Below are positions 8,864 through 17,165 of a DNA stretch of 64,000 nt, piece by piece (the first letter of the stretch is position 1; every line of letters begins with the position of its first letter). The DNA is taken from the NCBI GenBank assembly GCA_009993885.1, contig JAACSN010000011.1, positions 35,897 to 99,896 on the forward strand, in the 5' to 3' direction. The translations under genes and the position numbers were made by a program. This DNA is from Alphaproteobacteria bacterium. Lineage in GTDB: Bacteria; Pseudomonadota; Alphaproteobacteria; Caedimonadales; UBA9215. The notes under the pieces were generated by a model. The model had not been told where the DNA came from. It saw nothing but the letters and a program-made list of their open reading frames with translations, and did no database searches.

Positions 8864-9431
8864 TCTTCAAGTGCTTTCCTTCATAAATAGTCCATGGATG
8901 GGTAGAGTGTTTTGGCGGTTCGTGATAGATCGGTTGGCAATTGGGTAAGTCAATAAAAGGCAGCCCTAGGGCTTTTTGTATAGCCCAATAAACACCGCCA
9001 TGGGCGACAATTAAGACAGGCCCGGGTAAGGTCAAGGCTTGTGTAAGGCCAACGAGAACACGTTTGGAAAAGTCAGAAAATAGCTCGGCTTGGTCAATAG
9101 GCTTGTCTTGTCTCCAATGCCGGAGCCAAGCGCCATCCCCTTTGGGGTGTCCTTCCCTGATTCCCCATCCGCACTCTTTTAGGTTATGAAGGATGCTGAT
9201 TGGTGTCGGGTTAGCGGCAGAAATAATCTCAGAAGTAACTTTTGCCCGCGCTAACGGGCTCACCGCAATGGAGGAAAACTTTATATGTTTTAAGTTTTGG
9301 GCAGCAACTTTAGCTTGGGCTATTCCTGTTTCATTTAGGGGAATATCAGTTTGTCCCATGGCTCGGTGTTCTTTGTTCCAATCTGTTTCGCCATGGCGAA
9401 TGAAATAAAAGGGGTGATGGGGAATGCTCAT
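8856..9431 (-). CDS. Histidine phosphatase (phosphoglycerate mutase-like) protein
   Basis: A 191-residue branch-1 histidine phosphatase. The catalytic motif RHGETDWN starts at residue 12 with the phospho-accepting His13. LARAKVTSEII supplies the second Arg, GIREGHP the acid/base region, and VAHGG near residue 143 the second catalytic His. Substrate is not predictable; relatives include cofactor-dependent mutases, alpha-ribazole phosphatase and sugar phosphatases. It is the last gene of a minus-strand trio: its start overlaps the Nudix gene stop by 4 bases. Confidence 0.88.
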   Translation of the reverse strand: MSIPHHPFYFIRHGETDWNKEHRAMGQTDIPLNETGIAQAKVAAQNLKHIKFSSIAVSPLARAKVTSEIISAANPTPISILHNLKECGWGIREGHPKGDGAWLRHWRQDKPIDQAELFSDFSKRVLVGLTQALTLPGPVLIVAHGGVYWAIQKALGLPFIDLPNCQPIYHEPPKHSTHPWTIYEGKHLKIN

Positions 9432-9895
9432 ATCATAACGCTTTCAAGATTTTGGAGAGACGGCTCGTCGAGCCATTTTCTTAAGAGATTCCGCAGCGGT
9501 TCCGGCCTGAAGTCAATGGTGGACAGCTGATCTAGCGGGAACCAAAAAAGCTCGATATGATCTTCGAGGCGCGCAATAGGTATTTGTTTTTTCAAGCTTG
9601 GAGAGGTGACCTCAAAAATAAAGTTATACTCATGGTTGTGGCAAATGCTGTTGTGCCCCGGCTCGAAGCTATATTCAAGGCAGCCTAGGGATCTTTTAAT
9701 TGTGCACTCTTTTACCCCTGCTTCTTCTTGGAGTTCTCGAAGGACGGCTTCTTTAGCGCTTTCACCATGTTCAATGTGTCCGCCCGGTAGAAAATAAAAG
9801 GCCTTGGGTAGGTCAAGGGTTTTACAAAGTAAAATATGCCCCTGATCCACGATGACGGCACGGCTTAACACATGAATTTTATCTTTCCGAGTCAT
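9428..9895 (-). CDS. Nudix hydrolase
   Basis: A 155-residue protein with an intact Nudix box at residues 39-61: G39, E45, REL at 53-55, EE at 57-58 and GV at 60-61. It therefore probably hydrolyses a nucleoside diphosphate linked to another group, using Mg2+. The substrate is unknown. It sits between the dipeptidase gene (6 bases upstream) and the histidine phosphatase (4-base overlap), so all three are likely cotranscribed. A salvage role for nucleotides or cell-wall precursors is possible but only inferred from neighbours. Confidence 0.9.
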   Translation of the reverse strand: MTRKDKIHVLSRAVIVDQGHILLCKTLDLPKAFYFLPGGHIEHGESAKEAVLRELQEEAGVKECTIKRSLGCLEYSFEPGHNSICHNHEYNFIFEVTSPSLKKQIPIARLEDHIELFWFPLDQLSTIDFRPEPLRNLLRKWLDEPSLQNLESVMI

Positions 9896-9901
9896 ATTTT
9901 C

Positions 9902-10462
9902 TTAATCCATCATGCCGATTTCAAGGTCTTTATCATAGAGCAAGTCGTATTTTTCCCTAGCTTGGAACAATTGATAGTGCCACCACTCAGTTTTGAAAAA
10001 ATCCCATCCGGCTAGGGTCATGATACCCGTGAGAAGGCAGCGGTTCCGTTGTGCTTCTTGGTTAATATCCGTATTGCCATGGTGAGAAAAAACGGTGAAA
10101 TCATCAAAGGGTGTTCCCATATCAAGATCTTGACCTGTTTCTTGATCAACGAGCGTCAGATCAACGGCTACACCTCGTGAATGGGGAGAGCCTTTTTCAG
10201 GAGGACAAATATAAGTAGGGTCGGAACAAAAAGCCCAGAGTTTTTCCTGAGCTTCTTGGGGGCGGAACGCATCAAATATTTTTAAGGCGTAGCCTTGGGC
10301 ATTAGCAATTTCGAGCGCCTTTAAAAGTTTCTCATGGGCGTCTTTATGAAGATAACAAAGCGAACGGGCATAAACAGGATTGCCTGTGAAGTTTTGAGAT
10401 GTTGCGTAAGCAAGATCGAGGATGAGTTTATTTTGAATAGGGTGAAGTTGAATCAGTGTCAT
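9902..10462 (-). CDS. D-alanyl-D-alanine dipeptidase (VanX/DdpX type)
   Basis: A zinc peptidase of the M15D family. The metal and catalytic residues are visible: Arg67 in DAFRP, the SPHSRGVAVD motif with His94 and Asp101, and EWWH with catalytic Glu159 and zinc ligand His162. The family cleaves D-Ala-D-Ala, either for cell-wall recycling (DdpX/PcgL) or for vancomycin resistance (VanX). No vanH or vanA is present and the cell is Gram-negative, so peptide salvage is more likely. There is no obvious signal peptide, so it should act in the cytoplasm. Length (186 residues) is typical. Confidence 0.9.
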   Translation of the reverse strand: MTLIQLHPIQNKLILDLAYATSQNFTGNPVYARSLCYLHKDAHEKLLKALEIANAQGYALKIFDAFRPQEAQEKLWAFCSDPTYICPPEKGSPHSRGVAVDLTLVDQETGQDLDMGTPFDDFTVFSHHGNTDINQEAQRNRCLLTGIMTLAGWDFFKTEWWHYQLFQAREKYDLLYDKDLEIGMMD

Positions 10463-10525
10463 TTATCGCTCACATATGCTATGGGTAAGTGAAAGAATAA
10501 CAATTTTATCAGACTAAGTCCGGAT

Positions 10526-11179
10526 ATGAATATTTTAGCTTTTGACCTTGCCAATTTTTCCTCTTCTTTTGCACTTATGAAGCAAGGTCGCATTGTTTTT
10601 TTTGAACATACCGAAGCGTTTCGGGGGCAAGATGTCACCCTGTTGCCTAAATTGCAAAAGGTATTATCGGACAATGAGTTAACTTTTCAAGGGTTGGATC
10701 GTTTGGTAACCACAAGGGGACCCGGGTCTTTTACGGGTATTCGTGTTGCTCTTGCAACAGCCCAAGGGATTTCTTTTGCAGCAGAAAAACCGGCATTGGG
10801 TGTGGATTCTTTTTTGTGGGTTTTAAAATCCTATCTTAGGGAGTTTTCGCCAAGTCAGCCTATTTTGGTTCTTTTAGAATCCCTCCGTTTAGAGCTCTAC
10901 GGACAACTTTTTACAGCAGAAGGAGAAGCTGTAAGCACTCCGTTTTCTTTGTCACCGGAGGACATCTCAAAAAATGCCTTCTATAAAAAAGCGTTATGTA
11001 TCGGAAACGGGGCTTTCCCTATGGAAGAGTATGGCTTTCAAGTGGATCCTTTTATGCCGCAAGCAACCCATTTGGCTGAATTTGCCGCTACGATTCCTGA
11101 AAAGGAGCTAGAGCACTATCCGTGTCTTCCCCTTTATGTAAGAGAAGCAGATACCGGAAAAACAAAGAATTTAAAATGA
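10526..11179 (+). CDS. tsaB: tRNA t6A biosynthesis protein TsaB
   Basis: TsaB is the scaffold partner of TsaD in making N6-threonylcarbamoyladenosine at position 37 of ANN-decoding tRNAs. The N-terminus MNILAFDLANFSSSFAL is the ASKHA-fold first strand, and GPGSFTGIRVALATAQG (about residues 69-85) is the family signature. Length is 217 residues. It overlaps rimI by 4 bases (ATGA), the standard tsaB-rimI arrangement. The promoter must lie in the 63 bases between it and the divergent dipeptidase gene. Confidence 0.94.
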   Translation: MNILAFDLANFSSSFALMKQGRIVFFEHTEAFRGQDVTLLPKLQKVLSDNELTFQGLDRLVTTRGPGSFTGIRVALATAQGISFAAEKPALGVDSFLWVLKSYLREFSPSQPILVLLESLRLELYGQLFTAEGEAVSTPFSLSPEDISKNAFYKKALCIGNGAFPMEEYGFQVDPFMPQATHLAEFAATIPEKELEHYPCLPLYVREADTGKTKNLK

Positions 11180-11628
11180 CGTTTGATGTGCGAGACCTTG
11201 AGGCAGATAAGGCTCTTGATATGGCAAGACTCTACGGGCAATGCTTTGACAATGTTTGGGAAGCATCCTTTTTTGAAAGTAAGTTGACTGACAGTTGTTT
11301 TGCAAAAGGTATCTTTGTAAAAGAAGAACTTGTTGGCTTTATTCTCGTCCAAAATATTGAAGATGAAGCGGAAATTTTGACTTTTTGTGTCCGTGAAAAC
11401 CATAGAAAACAAGGTATCGGGGAAAGTCTCCTTCTAGACGTCTTAAAACAGTCAAAAATTTTGTCCTGCTTTCTTGAAGTTCGGTGTAATAATAAACCTG
11501 CTATCGCCCTTTATGAAAGGCTTGGCTTCAAAAAAAAGGGAGTGCGCAAAGGGTATTATCAAAGCCAAAGGCAGGGAAGTCAAAATTCCACTCCTGATGC
11601 AATCATTTACACTTATTCAAAAAATTGA
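11176..11628 (+). CDS. rimI: Ribosomal protein S18 alanine N-acetyltransferase-like GNAT
   Basis: A 150-residue GNAT acetyltransferase. RENHRKQGIGESLL is the acetyl-CoA pyrophosphate-binding loop (R/Q-x-x-G-x-G/A) and NNKPAIALYERLGFKKKG is the C-terminal signature shared with RimI. I chose the ATG at 11176, which overlaps the tsaB stop, over an in-frame ATG at 11122 inside tsaB. RimI acetylates ribosomal protein S18; the coupling to tsaB supports this assignment over other GNAT functions. Confidence 0.87.
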   Translation: MTFDVRDLEADKALDMARLYGQCFDNVWEASFFESKLTDSCFAKGIFVKEELVGFILVQNIEDEAEILTFCVRENHRKQGIGESLLLDVLKQSKILSCFLEVRCNNKPAIALYERLGFKKKGVRKGYYQSQRQGSQNSTPDAIIYTYSKN

Positions 11629-11807
11629 AATTATTTATAAAAAAATACTTGATTTATTCTTGCGATTGTCCTAGAACAGGTTATACGAAATGAATACCTC
11701 TTTTGATATTGAATACCTTCCCTGATATTAATGTATTTAAAAGAAAAGGTTTGTTAACAAAGGCTATAATGTCTTAAAATTCGTTTGATGATGAAAAGGA
11801 AAATAAA

Positions 11808-12242
11808 ATGATTACAAACATGAACTTGCCCGCAGTAGAATCAATGAGCTCTGCAGAACTCCTAAGCTTAGCCACTGAAATTTCTTCAGCATATTTTGCT
11901 AACAATACTGTTGCTGTTGAAGATATTCCTGCTGTAATTGATCAAGTTTACAAAGCCCTTGTGAAGCTTTCAACACATGGTGTTGCAAACACAAACCGTC
12001 CTGACCCTGCAGTACCTGTTAACCAATCTGTGACAGAAGATTATATTATTTGTCTTGAAGACGGTAAGCAATTAAAAATGTTGAAACGCCACCTAAAGAG
12101 CTCTTACAACATGACGCCTGAACAATATCGTGAGCGTTGGGGTCTTTCAGCCGATTATCCGATGGTTGCTCCTAATTATGCTAAAAAGCGCAGCAGCTTG
12201 GCCATGCAAATTGGTCTGGGTCGTAAGCGTAAAGCGGCTTAG
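11808..12242 (+). CDS. MucR/Ros family transcriptional regulator
   Basis: A 144-residue regulator with an unstructured, acidic N-terminal half and a C-terminal Ros-type DNA-binding domain. The segments LKMLKRHL, MTPEQYRERWGL and YPMVAPNYAKKRS are diagnostic. In Ros the zinc is held by C-x2-C and a His pair. Here the single Cys is followed by LEDGK, so the second Cys is absent, and the second His position after KRHL reads KSS. The finger may therefore fold without zinc, as reported for some rhizobial homologues. MucR proteins bind AT-rich promoters and often act globally and on themselves. A TATAAT at 11765-11770 is a possible -10 element. A terminator follows. Confidence 0.92.
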   Translation: MITNMNLPAVESMSSAELLSLATEISSAYFANNTVAVEDIPAVIDQVYKALVKLSTHGVANTNRPDPAVPVNQSVTEDYIICLEDGKQLKMLKRHLKSSYNMTPEQYRERWGLSADYPMVAPNYAKKRSSLAMQIGLGRKRKAA

Positions 12243-12282
12243 TGAATTAACTGTTTCGTTATCTTTTCTAAGATAAAAAACT

Positions 12283-12318
12283 AAAACCGGTGTTCTGTTT
12301 AGGAGCTCCGGTTTTTTT
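12283..12318 (+). terminator. Rho-independent terminator after the MucR gene
   Basis: AAAACCGG and CCGGTTTT form an 8-bp stem across a 17-base loop and are followed by a T run. It separates the mucR transcript from miaB. Confidence 0.8.
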
Positions 12319-12372
12319 ACCCTTGCAGTTTTAAGCTTATCAATGCTAAAAATTCTTTAAAATAATGACCTT

Positions 12373-13806
12373 ATGGTGACTAAAATGACTACCGGCAAGA
12401 TAACCTCTGAAACAACAACCGAGACAGAAAAAAAGCAGCTTTATATTAAAACTTATGGCTGTCAAATGAATGTATACGACAGCAATCGTATGTCTGATAT
12501 TCTGTTGCCTCTCGGTTTTGAAATGACAGAGGATCTTGAAAAGGCTGATATGGCTATTTATAACACGTGCCATATCCGTGAAAAAGCTTCGGAAAAATTG
12601 TATTCTGATTTAGGTCGCGTAAAGCCCCATAAAATAAAGCGTGTTGCTCGGGGGGAGGATATGCTCATTGCCGTTGCAGGGTGTACGGCTCAGGCTGAAG
12701 GGGCAGAGGTTATGCGTCGCGCTCCTTATGTCGATATGGTATTTGGCCCCCAGTCCTATCAAGAGCTTCCCGAGATGGTTGCAAGAGCCATGCGCACCAA
12801 AGAAAAACGCGATAATCCTTTATTGCGCGGTGCCGGTGTGTTGAATGTTGATTTTCCGGAAAACCCGAAATTTGACACTTTGCCTGAAATGACCAATGTA
12901 GAAGGAGCGTCGGCTTTTTTATCCATTCAAGAAGGCTGTGATAAGTTCTGCCACTTTTGTGTTGTGCCTTATACGCGAGGAGCCGAATACTCAAGGCCTG
13001 TTAAAGATGTGTTAAAAGATGCAAGGCGCCTCATCGAATTGGGTGTTAAAGAAGTGACGTTGTTGGGACAAAATGTAAATGCCTATCATGGAGAATCTCC
13101 AAATGCGGCAGGCCAAGAGTGGAGCCTTGGGCGTTTGATTCAAGAAATTGCAGAATTTGATGCTTTTGAGATTATTCGCTATATTACATCCCACCCCCGC
13201 GATGTGACCCAAGATTTAATAGAGGCTCATCGAGATGTGAAAAAGCTGTCGCCTTATTTGCATTTACCCGTACAATCAGGATCAAGTCGTATTTTAAAAG
13301 CCATGAATCGTAAACATGATCGCGACTTTTATTTTAAACTTATTGATCGTTTCCGAGAAGCCCGCCCCGATATTGCTTTTTCATCGGATTTTATTGTTGG
13401 TTTTCCGGGGGAAGACGATCGAGATCATAAAGAAACTCTTGATCTTATTCGTCAGGTGAATTACGCCCAAGCTTATTCCTTTAAATACAGTCGGCGTCCG
13501 GGGACACCGGCGTGGGCATCCGAGCAGCAAGTAGACGAAAGTTTAAAAGCAGAGCGTTTGGCGGAAGTCCAAGCCCTGTTGAATGAGCAGCAAACGGCCT
13601 TTAACCAAAAGTGTGTCGGCCAAGAAATGGAAGTCCTTTTTGAACGCAAATCCCGTCATGAAGGGCAGCTTTCCGGTCGTAGCCCTTATATGCAGTCGGT
13701 TTATGTGCAAGCAAACCCGCGTCTCATTAATACGGTTGTACCTGTTAGGATTATCGGATGCGGGAATAATAGTTTGACAGGGGAAGTGGTTCTGCTGGAT
13801 AATTAA
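12373..13806 (+). CDS. miaB: tRNA-2-methylthio-N6-dimethylallyladenosine synthase
   Basis: MiaB is a radical-SAM enzyme that adds the methylthio group to i6A37 of tRNA. The N-terminal UPF0004 domain has TYGCQMNVYDS, with further Cys in NTCHIRE and VAGCTAQAE for the second Fe-S cluster. The radical-SAM motif CDKFCHFC supplies Cys189, Cys193 and Cys196. A TRAM domain closes the protein. Length of 477 is slightly above average because of about 20 extra N-terminal residues, mostly Thr/Glu/Lys; an in-frame ATG at 12385 is an alternative start. phoH follows, as in many proteobacteria. Confidence 0.96.
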   Translation: MVTKMTTGKITSETTTETEKKQLYIKTYGCQMNVYDSNRMSDILLPLGFEMTEDLEKADMAIYNTCHIREKASEKLYSDLGRVKPHKIKRVARGEDMLIAVAGCTAQAEGAEVMRRAPYVDMVFGPQSYQELPEMVARAMRTKEKRDNPLLRGAGVLNVDFPENPKFDTLPEMTNVEGASAFLSIQEGCDKFCHFCVVPYTRGAEYSRPVKDVLKDARRLIELGVKEVTLLGQNVNAYHGESPNAAGQEWSLGRLIQEIAEFDAFEIIRYITSHPRDVTQDLIEAHRDVKKLSPYLHLPVQSGSSRILKAMNRKHDRDFYFKLIDRFREARPDIAFSSDFIVGFPGEDDRDHKETLDLIRQVNYAQAYSFKYSRRPGTPAWASEQQVDESLKAERLAEVQALLNEQQTAFNQKCVGQEMEVLFERKSRHEGQLSGRSPYMQSVYVQANPRLINTVVPVRIIGCGNNSLTGEVVLLDN

Positions 13807-13883
13807 GATATAATCTTATGTTTAACGCCCTTATGATTATAGCAAGTCAAAAAAGGCTCAGATAGTAGGGAGACTCCGCCTAA

Positions 13884-14909
13884 GTGGGAAAAAAAACAGG
13901 TTTTAAAACCCCAAAATCTTCTAATAGTATCCCCGTAGATAAATCCTCTCCTATTGCGGTTGGTGATAATGTAATTCTGGATATTGAATTTAAAGATAAT
14001 CGTTTGCTGCCTCTTTTATTCGGCGAACGAGATCGTTATTTACAACGCATTGAAAATAATCTGAATATTGTGATTCAAGCCCGAGGGAATCGGGTGACCT
14101 TAAGCGGTTGTGCCGAAGGCGTGGCCATTGCGGAGGTTGTTCTGCACAAAATGTACGAGCGCCTCGAAAACGGGCAAGTCGTTAGTGTCGGGGAAATTGA
14201 CGCTAATCTTCGTCTTGCAAAACCTGATCATAACGGCAAAACCCAAGTCTCCCACGGAGGTTTGTCTATTTCAACGCGCCGTAAGGTGATAATGCCGCGC
14301 TCCGAGGGACAAATTCAGTACATCAGCCTCTTGCAAAAACATGATTTAACATTTGGTTTGGGGCCGGCCGGAACGGGAAAGACATACCTTGCGACGGCCA
14401 TGGCCATTTCGCAGCTTTTAGCAGGGAACGTTGATCGAATTATTATTTCGCGCCCTGCCGTTGAAGCAGGTGAAAAACTAGGCTTCCTGCCGGGGGATAT
14501 GAGGGAGAAAGTCGACCCTTATTTGCGACCTCTCTATGATGCAATCTTTGATATGCTGCCCTCTGATCAAGTTGAACGTCGCCTCGAGAGCGGTGAAATT
14601 GAAGTGGCACCTTTGGCGTTTATGAGAGGGCGGACGTTATCGAGGGCTTATGTCATTTTGGATGAGGCTCAAAATACGACCGTTGAACAAATGAAAATGT
14701 TTTTAACACGCCTCGGGGATGATTCTCGGATGATTGTAACCGGTGACCCCAGCCAAGTTGATCTTCCCAAAGGGGTGAAAAGCGGGTTGGTTGATGCCTT
14801 AGAAAAGCTTGAGGGTGTGGAGGGCATTGCTTTCTGTCACCTTAAAGCCGGCGATGTCATGCGCCATCCCCTTGTTTCTCGTATTGTCAGGGCTTATGAT
14901 AAAACCTAA
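13884..14909 (+). CDS. PhoH-family ATPase (YbeZ type)
   Basis: A 341-residue cytoplasmic ATPase. The Walker A GPAGTGKT is at residues 160-167 and the Walker B-like ILDEAQNTT is near 257. The N-terminal KH-like segment with RGNRVTLSG is typical of the YbeZ branch, which works with the endoribonuclease YbeY in rRNA processing. It starts with GTG at 13884 and has only a weak ribosome binding site. The usual next gene, ybeY, is absent: ubiA follows 117 bases downstream. The ybeY orthologue, if present, has moved elsewhere. Confidence 0.93.
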   Translation: MGKKTGFKTPKSSNSIPVDKSSPIAVGDNVILDIEFKDNRLLPLLFGERDRYLQRIENNLNIVIQARGNRVTLSGCAEGVAIAEVVLHKMYERLENGQVVSVGEIDANLRLAKPDHNGKTQVSHGGLSISTRRKVIMPRSEGQIQYISLLQKHDLTFGLGPAGTGKTYLATAMAISQLLAGNVDRIIISRPAVEAGEKLGFLPGDMREKVDPYLRPLYDAIFDMLPSDQVERRLESGEIEVAPLAFMRGRTLSRAYVILDEAQNTTVEQMKMFLTRLGDDSRMIVTGDPSQVDLPKGVKSGLVDALEKLEGVEGIAFCHLKAGDVMRHPLVSRIVRAYDKT

Positions 14910-15026
14910 GCTGGCTTGTAGAGGATTTGAGCGCGTAAGATCATGGCAGTTAACCTTAAAATCGCTCTTATGAGACGGGGCTTTTTTTTGTGAAAAAATT
15001 CTATAATATGGAATTGTCTTAAGTAA

Positions 15027-15938
15027 ATGAGTTTCTCTATGTTTTCTTTATCTGCTCTTCAAGAAAGACGCTTGCAAGCGTATATCGAACTCTCGAGATT
15101 TGATAAACCCGTCGGAGCGTGGCTTGTGCTCTTCCCGGCCTTATGGGGACTCACCCTTGCCCACCAAGGAATGCCGCCGCTGCCGGATATACTCCTTTTT
15201 ACCGTTGGGGCTTTTTTGATAAGAGGTGCCGGGTGTACGATCAATGATCTTTTAGATCGAAATCTTGATCCTTATGTTGAGCGTACAAAAAATAGACCCT
15301 TGGCAAGAGGCGCTTTGACAATAGGCGAAGGGATTGCTTATTTTATAGGGCAGCTCACGGCGGCTTCAATTTTATTGTTCTTTATGCCGGTTGAGGTATT
15401 TTATCTTGCTTTGGGGGCTGTTGCTTTGATGTTCTTTTATCCTCTTTTAAAGAGGGTGACTTATTGGCCTCAATTATTTTTAGGTCTGTGTATGAATTAT
15501 TCCATGCTTATGGCCTATGCGTATGTCACAAAAGGTTTAGACTTTTCTTCCGATGTGTTGGTTCTTTATGTCGGGTCTGTTTTTTGGACTCTGGCTTATG
15601 ATACGATTTATGCTCACCAAGACCGGAAAGATGATATTAAAGTCGGTATAAAATCTTCGGCTCTCTCAATATTCGGGGAGAGTAAATTCTTTTTGGCTCT
15701 TTGTTATTCTTTGTTTTTAGCGGCTCTTGCCTTTAGTATTGTACAAAGAAAAGACCTAAGTTTGTTGCACTTAGGCTTTTTAACGGGTCTTTTAACCTTT
15801 CCGGCTATTTTGCTGTTCTATCAATTAGTGTTGACGGATTTTCATACCCCCAAGAAGTGCCTGCAGGCTTTTAAACTTAATCAAGGGGTCGGATTGGTTG
15901 TTTTAGTGGTCCTTTTGATTGTTTTCAGAGGAGCCTGA
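15027..15938 (+). CDS. ubiA: 4-hydroxybenzoate polyprenyltransferase
   Basis: UbiA attaches the polyprenyl chain to 4-hydroxybenzoate in ubiquinone synthesis at the inner membrane. The first Mg-diphosphate motif NDLLDRNLD begins at Asn73, with D74, D77 and D81; the second, AHQDRKDD, is near residue 200. About eight to nine hydrophobic helices are visible. Length (303) is normal. The last 36 bases overlap the 3' end of the convergent exported-protein gene, an unusually long coding overlap. Confidence 0.94.
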   Translation: MSFSMFSLSALQERRLQAYIELSRFDKPVGAWLVLFPALWGLTLAHQGMPPLPDILLFTVGAFLIRGAGCTINDLLDRNLDPYVERTKNRPLARGALTIGEGIAYFIGQLTAASILLFFMPVEVFYLALGAVALMFFYPLLKRVTYWPQLFLGLCMNYSMLMAYAYVTKGLDFSSDVLVLYVGSVFWTLAYDTIYAHQDRKDDIKVGIKSSALSIFGESKFFLALCYSLFLAALAFSIVQRKDLSLLHLGFLTGLLTFPAILLFYQLVLTDFHTPKKCLQAFKLNQGVGLVVLVVLLIVFRGA

Positions 15939-17120
15939 CCGGAAATATCGTTCTTCAGAAGTGCCATCTTCATCATCTAAACCTGAAGAAAGACCGTCTT
16001 CTTCTTGTTCTTTGAGTTCTCCGTCACTAGAGGAAATCGGTTTATAGGGTGTGCCGTCGATACTTGCGGTCAAAGAGGCTGAATCGGGGTTGGTATCATA
16101 CCCGCTATCCGTATCTGATGATCCTCTTAAGAATGCATAACGTCGAGATTCTTGGGCGCGTCGAATTTCTTCTTGAACTTCCAAAAATCTCACCCAAAGT
16201 TTGTACTCCTCGGCAACCTTTTCAGGGGTAATGACTTTCTTAAAGAAATCATATTGTATGGCTATAATTCTTGTATCGGGAGAAAGCCCGTGCTTTACGA
16301 GGTTATCCGGTGTCATACCTTCCAAGAACGATTTGCAGGCGGTCGGTGCATTATCGATTAAGATAATCGTATCGATATCAGAAGGCACACGGGTTGGAGC
16401 TTCGGATGTACCGGCGTCTAATGGATCGCCAAACGGGACGCCTGTTGTTAAATCTTGGAGAATGCGTACGTGTTTTCCTCTCGGCGCATAGAGGTAATCA
16501 CCGGTTTCACGAATTCCATAGTGATACTCTTTCAAAGAACATGTTTTGAAACCTAGGGTTTCTTGATATGTTTCAAAAAAAGATATTTTATTAAAGGTGA
16601 GTTGCAGGCCTGAGCAAATTTTGAGGAGGCTATGACGCGTTCTTGCAACACTCAAAAAAGCTGCAAGAGAATCGGGTTCAAGGGGCACTGCTTCTAAGTG
16701 ACGCCACGGTTGATCATTCCACGTGCAAACGTCAAAGTTGGCTTGTCGGATGATTGCCTTGTATTTACAAAGGGGAATTCCGTCATTTTCTTTATGTAAA
16801 AGGGTTGCTGCAGCTTCTAAAACATCAGTGTAGGTTCTTGCCAAATCAGGGCAACAAAGAAATTTTAAGGGAGGTAAATCGCCCTCAACTTCAGGGTTGA
16901 TGTTAAAACGAGCTCCGCCAACGGTCTCATCATTATCGATATAGAGAGCCGTATTAGGTCCAAGTTTAATGCCGTTTTTTTCCGGGGAAGGCAACAACTC
17001 TTCCATGGAGTTAACGGTAAAAAAAGAAGCGCTGCGCTCAGAAGCAAAAGATTCAGTTATGGAGAGCGAAAAAAGAATGCTGAAAAAAAGATTTTTTAGA
17101 AAAGAGGGTGTTTGAATCAT
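15903..17120 (-). CDS. Exported HAD-like protein resembling DUF2608, with Ser/Asp-rich tail
   Basis: A 405-residue protein with a Sec signal peptide (about residues 1-27, ending SFASE). The segment ALYIDNDETV at residues 58-67 has the first HAD-motif pattern (D62, D64, T66). A later hydrophobic strand ending IDNAPT (252-260) resembles the last HAD acidic motif, and LYAPRGKHVRILQDL resembles the Lys-containing motif. This layout recalls DUF2608 proteins known from intracellular bacteria such as Legionella and Coxiella. Residues about 333-405 form a low-complexity Ser/Asp/Glu-rich tail. No catalytic activity is claimed. It could be an exported phosphatase or a host-directed protein. Confidence 0.6.
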   Translation of the reverse strand: MIQTPSFLKNLFFSILFSLSITESFASERSASFFTVNSMEELLPSPEKNGIKLGPNTALYIDNDETVGGARFNINPEVEGDLPPLKFLCCPDLARTYTDVLEAAATLLHKENDGIPLCKYKAIIRQANFDVCTWNDQPWRHLEAVPLEPDSLAAFLSVARTRHSLLKICSGLQLTFNKISFFETYQETLGFKTCSLKEYHYGIRETGDYLYAPRGKHVRILQDLTTGVPFGDPLDAGTSEAPTRVPSDIDTIILIDNAPTACKSFLEGMTPDNLVKHGLSPDTRIIAIQYDFFKKVITPEKVAEEYKLWVRFLEVQEEIRRAQESRRYAFLRGSSDTDSGYDTNPDSASLTASIDGTPYKPISSSDGELKEQEEDGLSSGLDDEDGTSEERYFRSGSSENNQKDH

Positions 17121-17165
17121 GATTTAAGCCTGTGCTGTTAATAAATATACTGCTAACAAAAGGGA

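Noticed and set aside
9902..10462. Vancomycin-resistance locus
   Set aside because: Only a VanX-like dipeptidase is present, without vanH, vanA or a VanRS pair, in a Gram-negative context. Cell-wall peptide salvage fits better.
10459..10674. Minus-strand ORF overlapping the tsaB start
   Set aside because: It is a frame shadow of tsaB, whose reading frame has clear family motifs.
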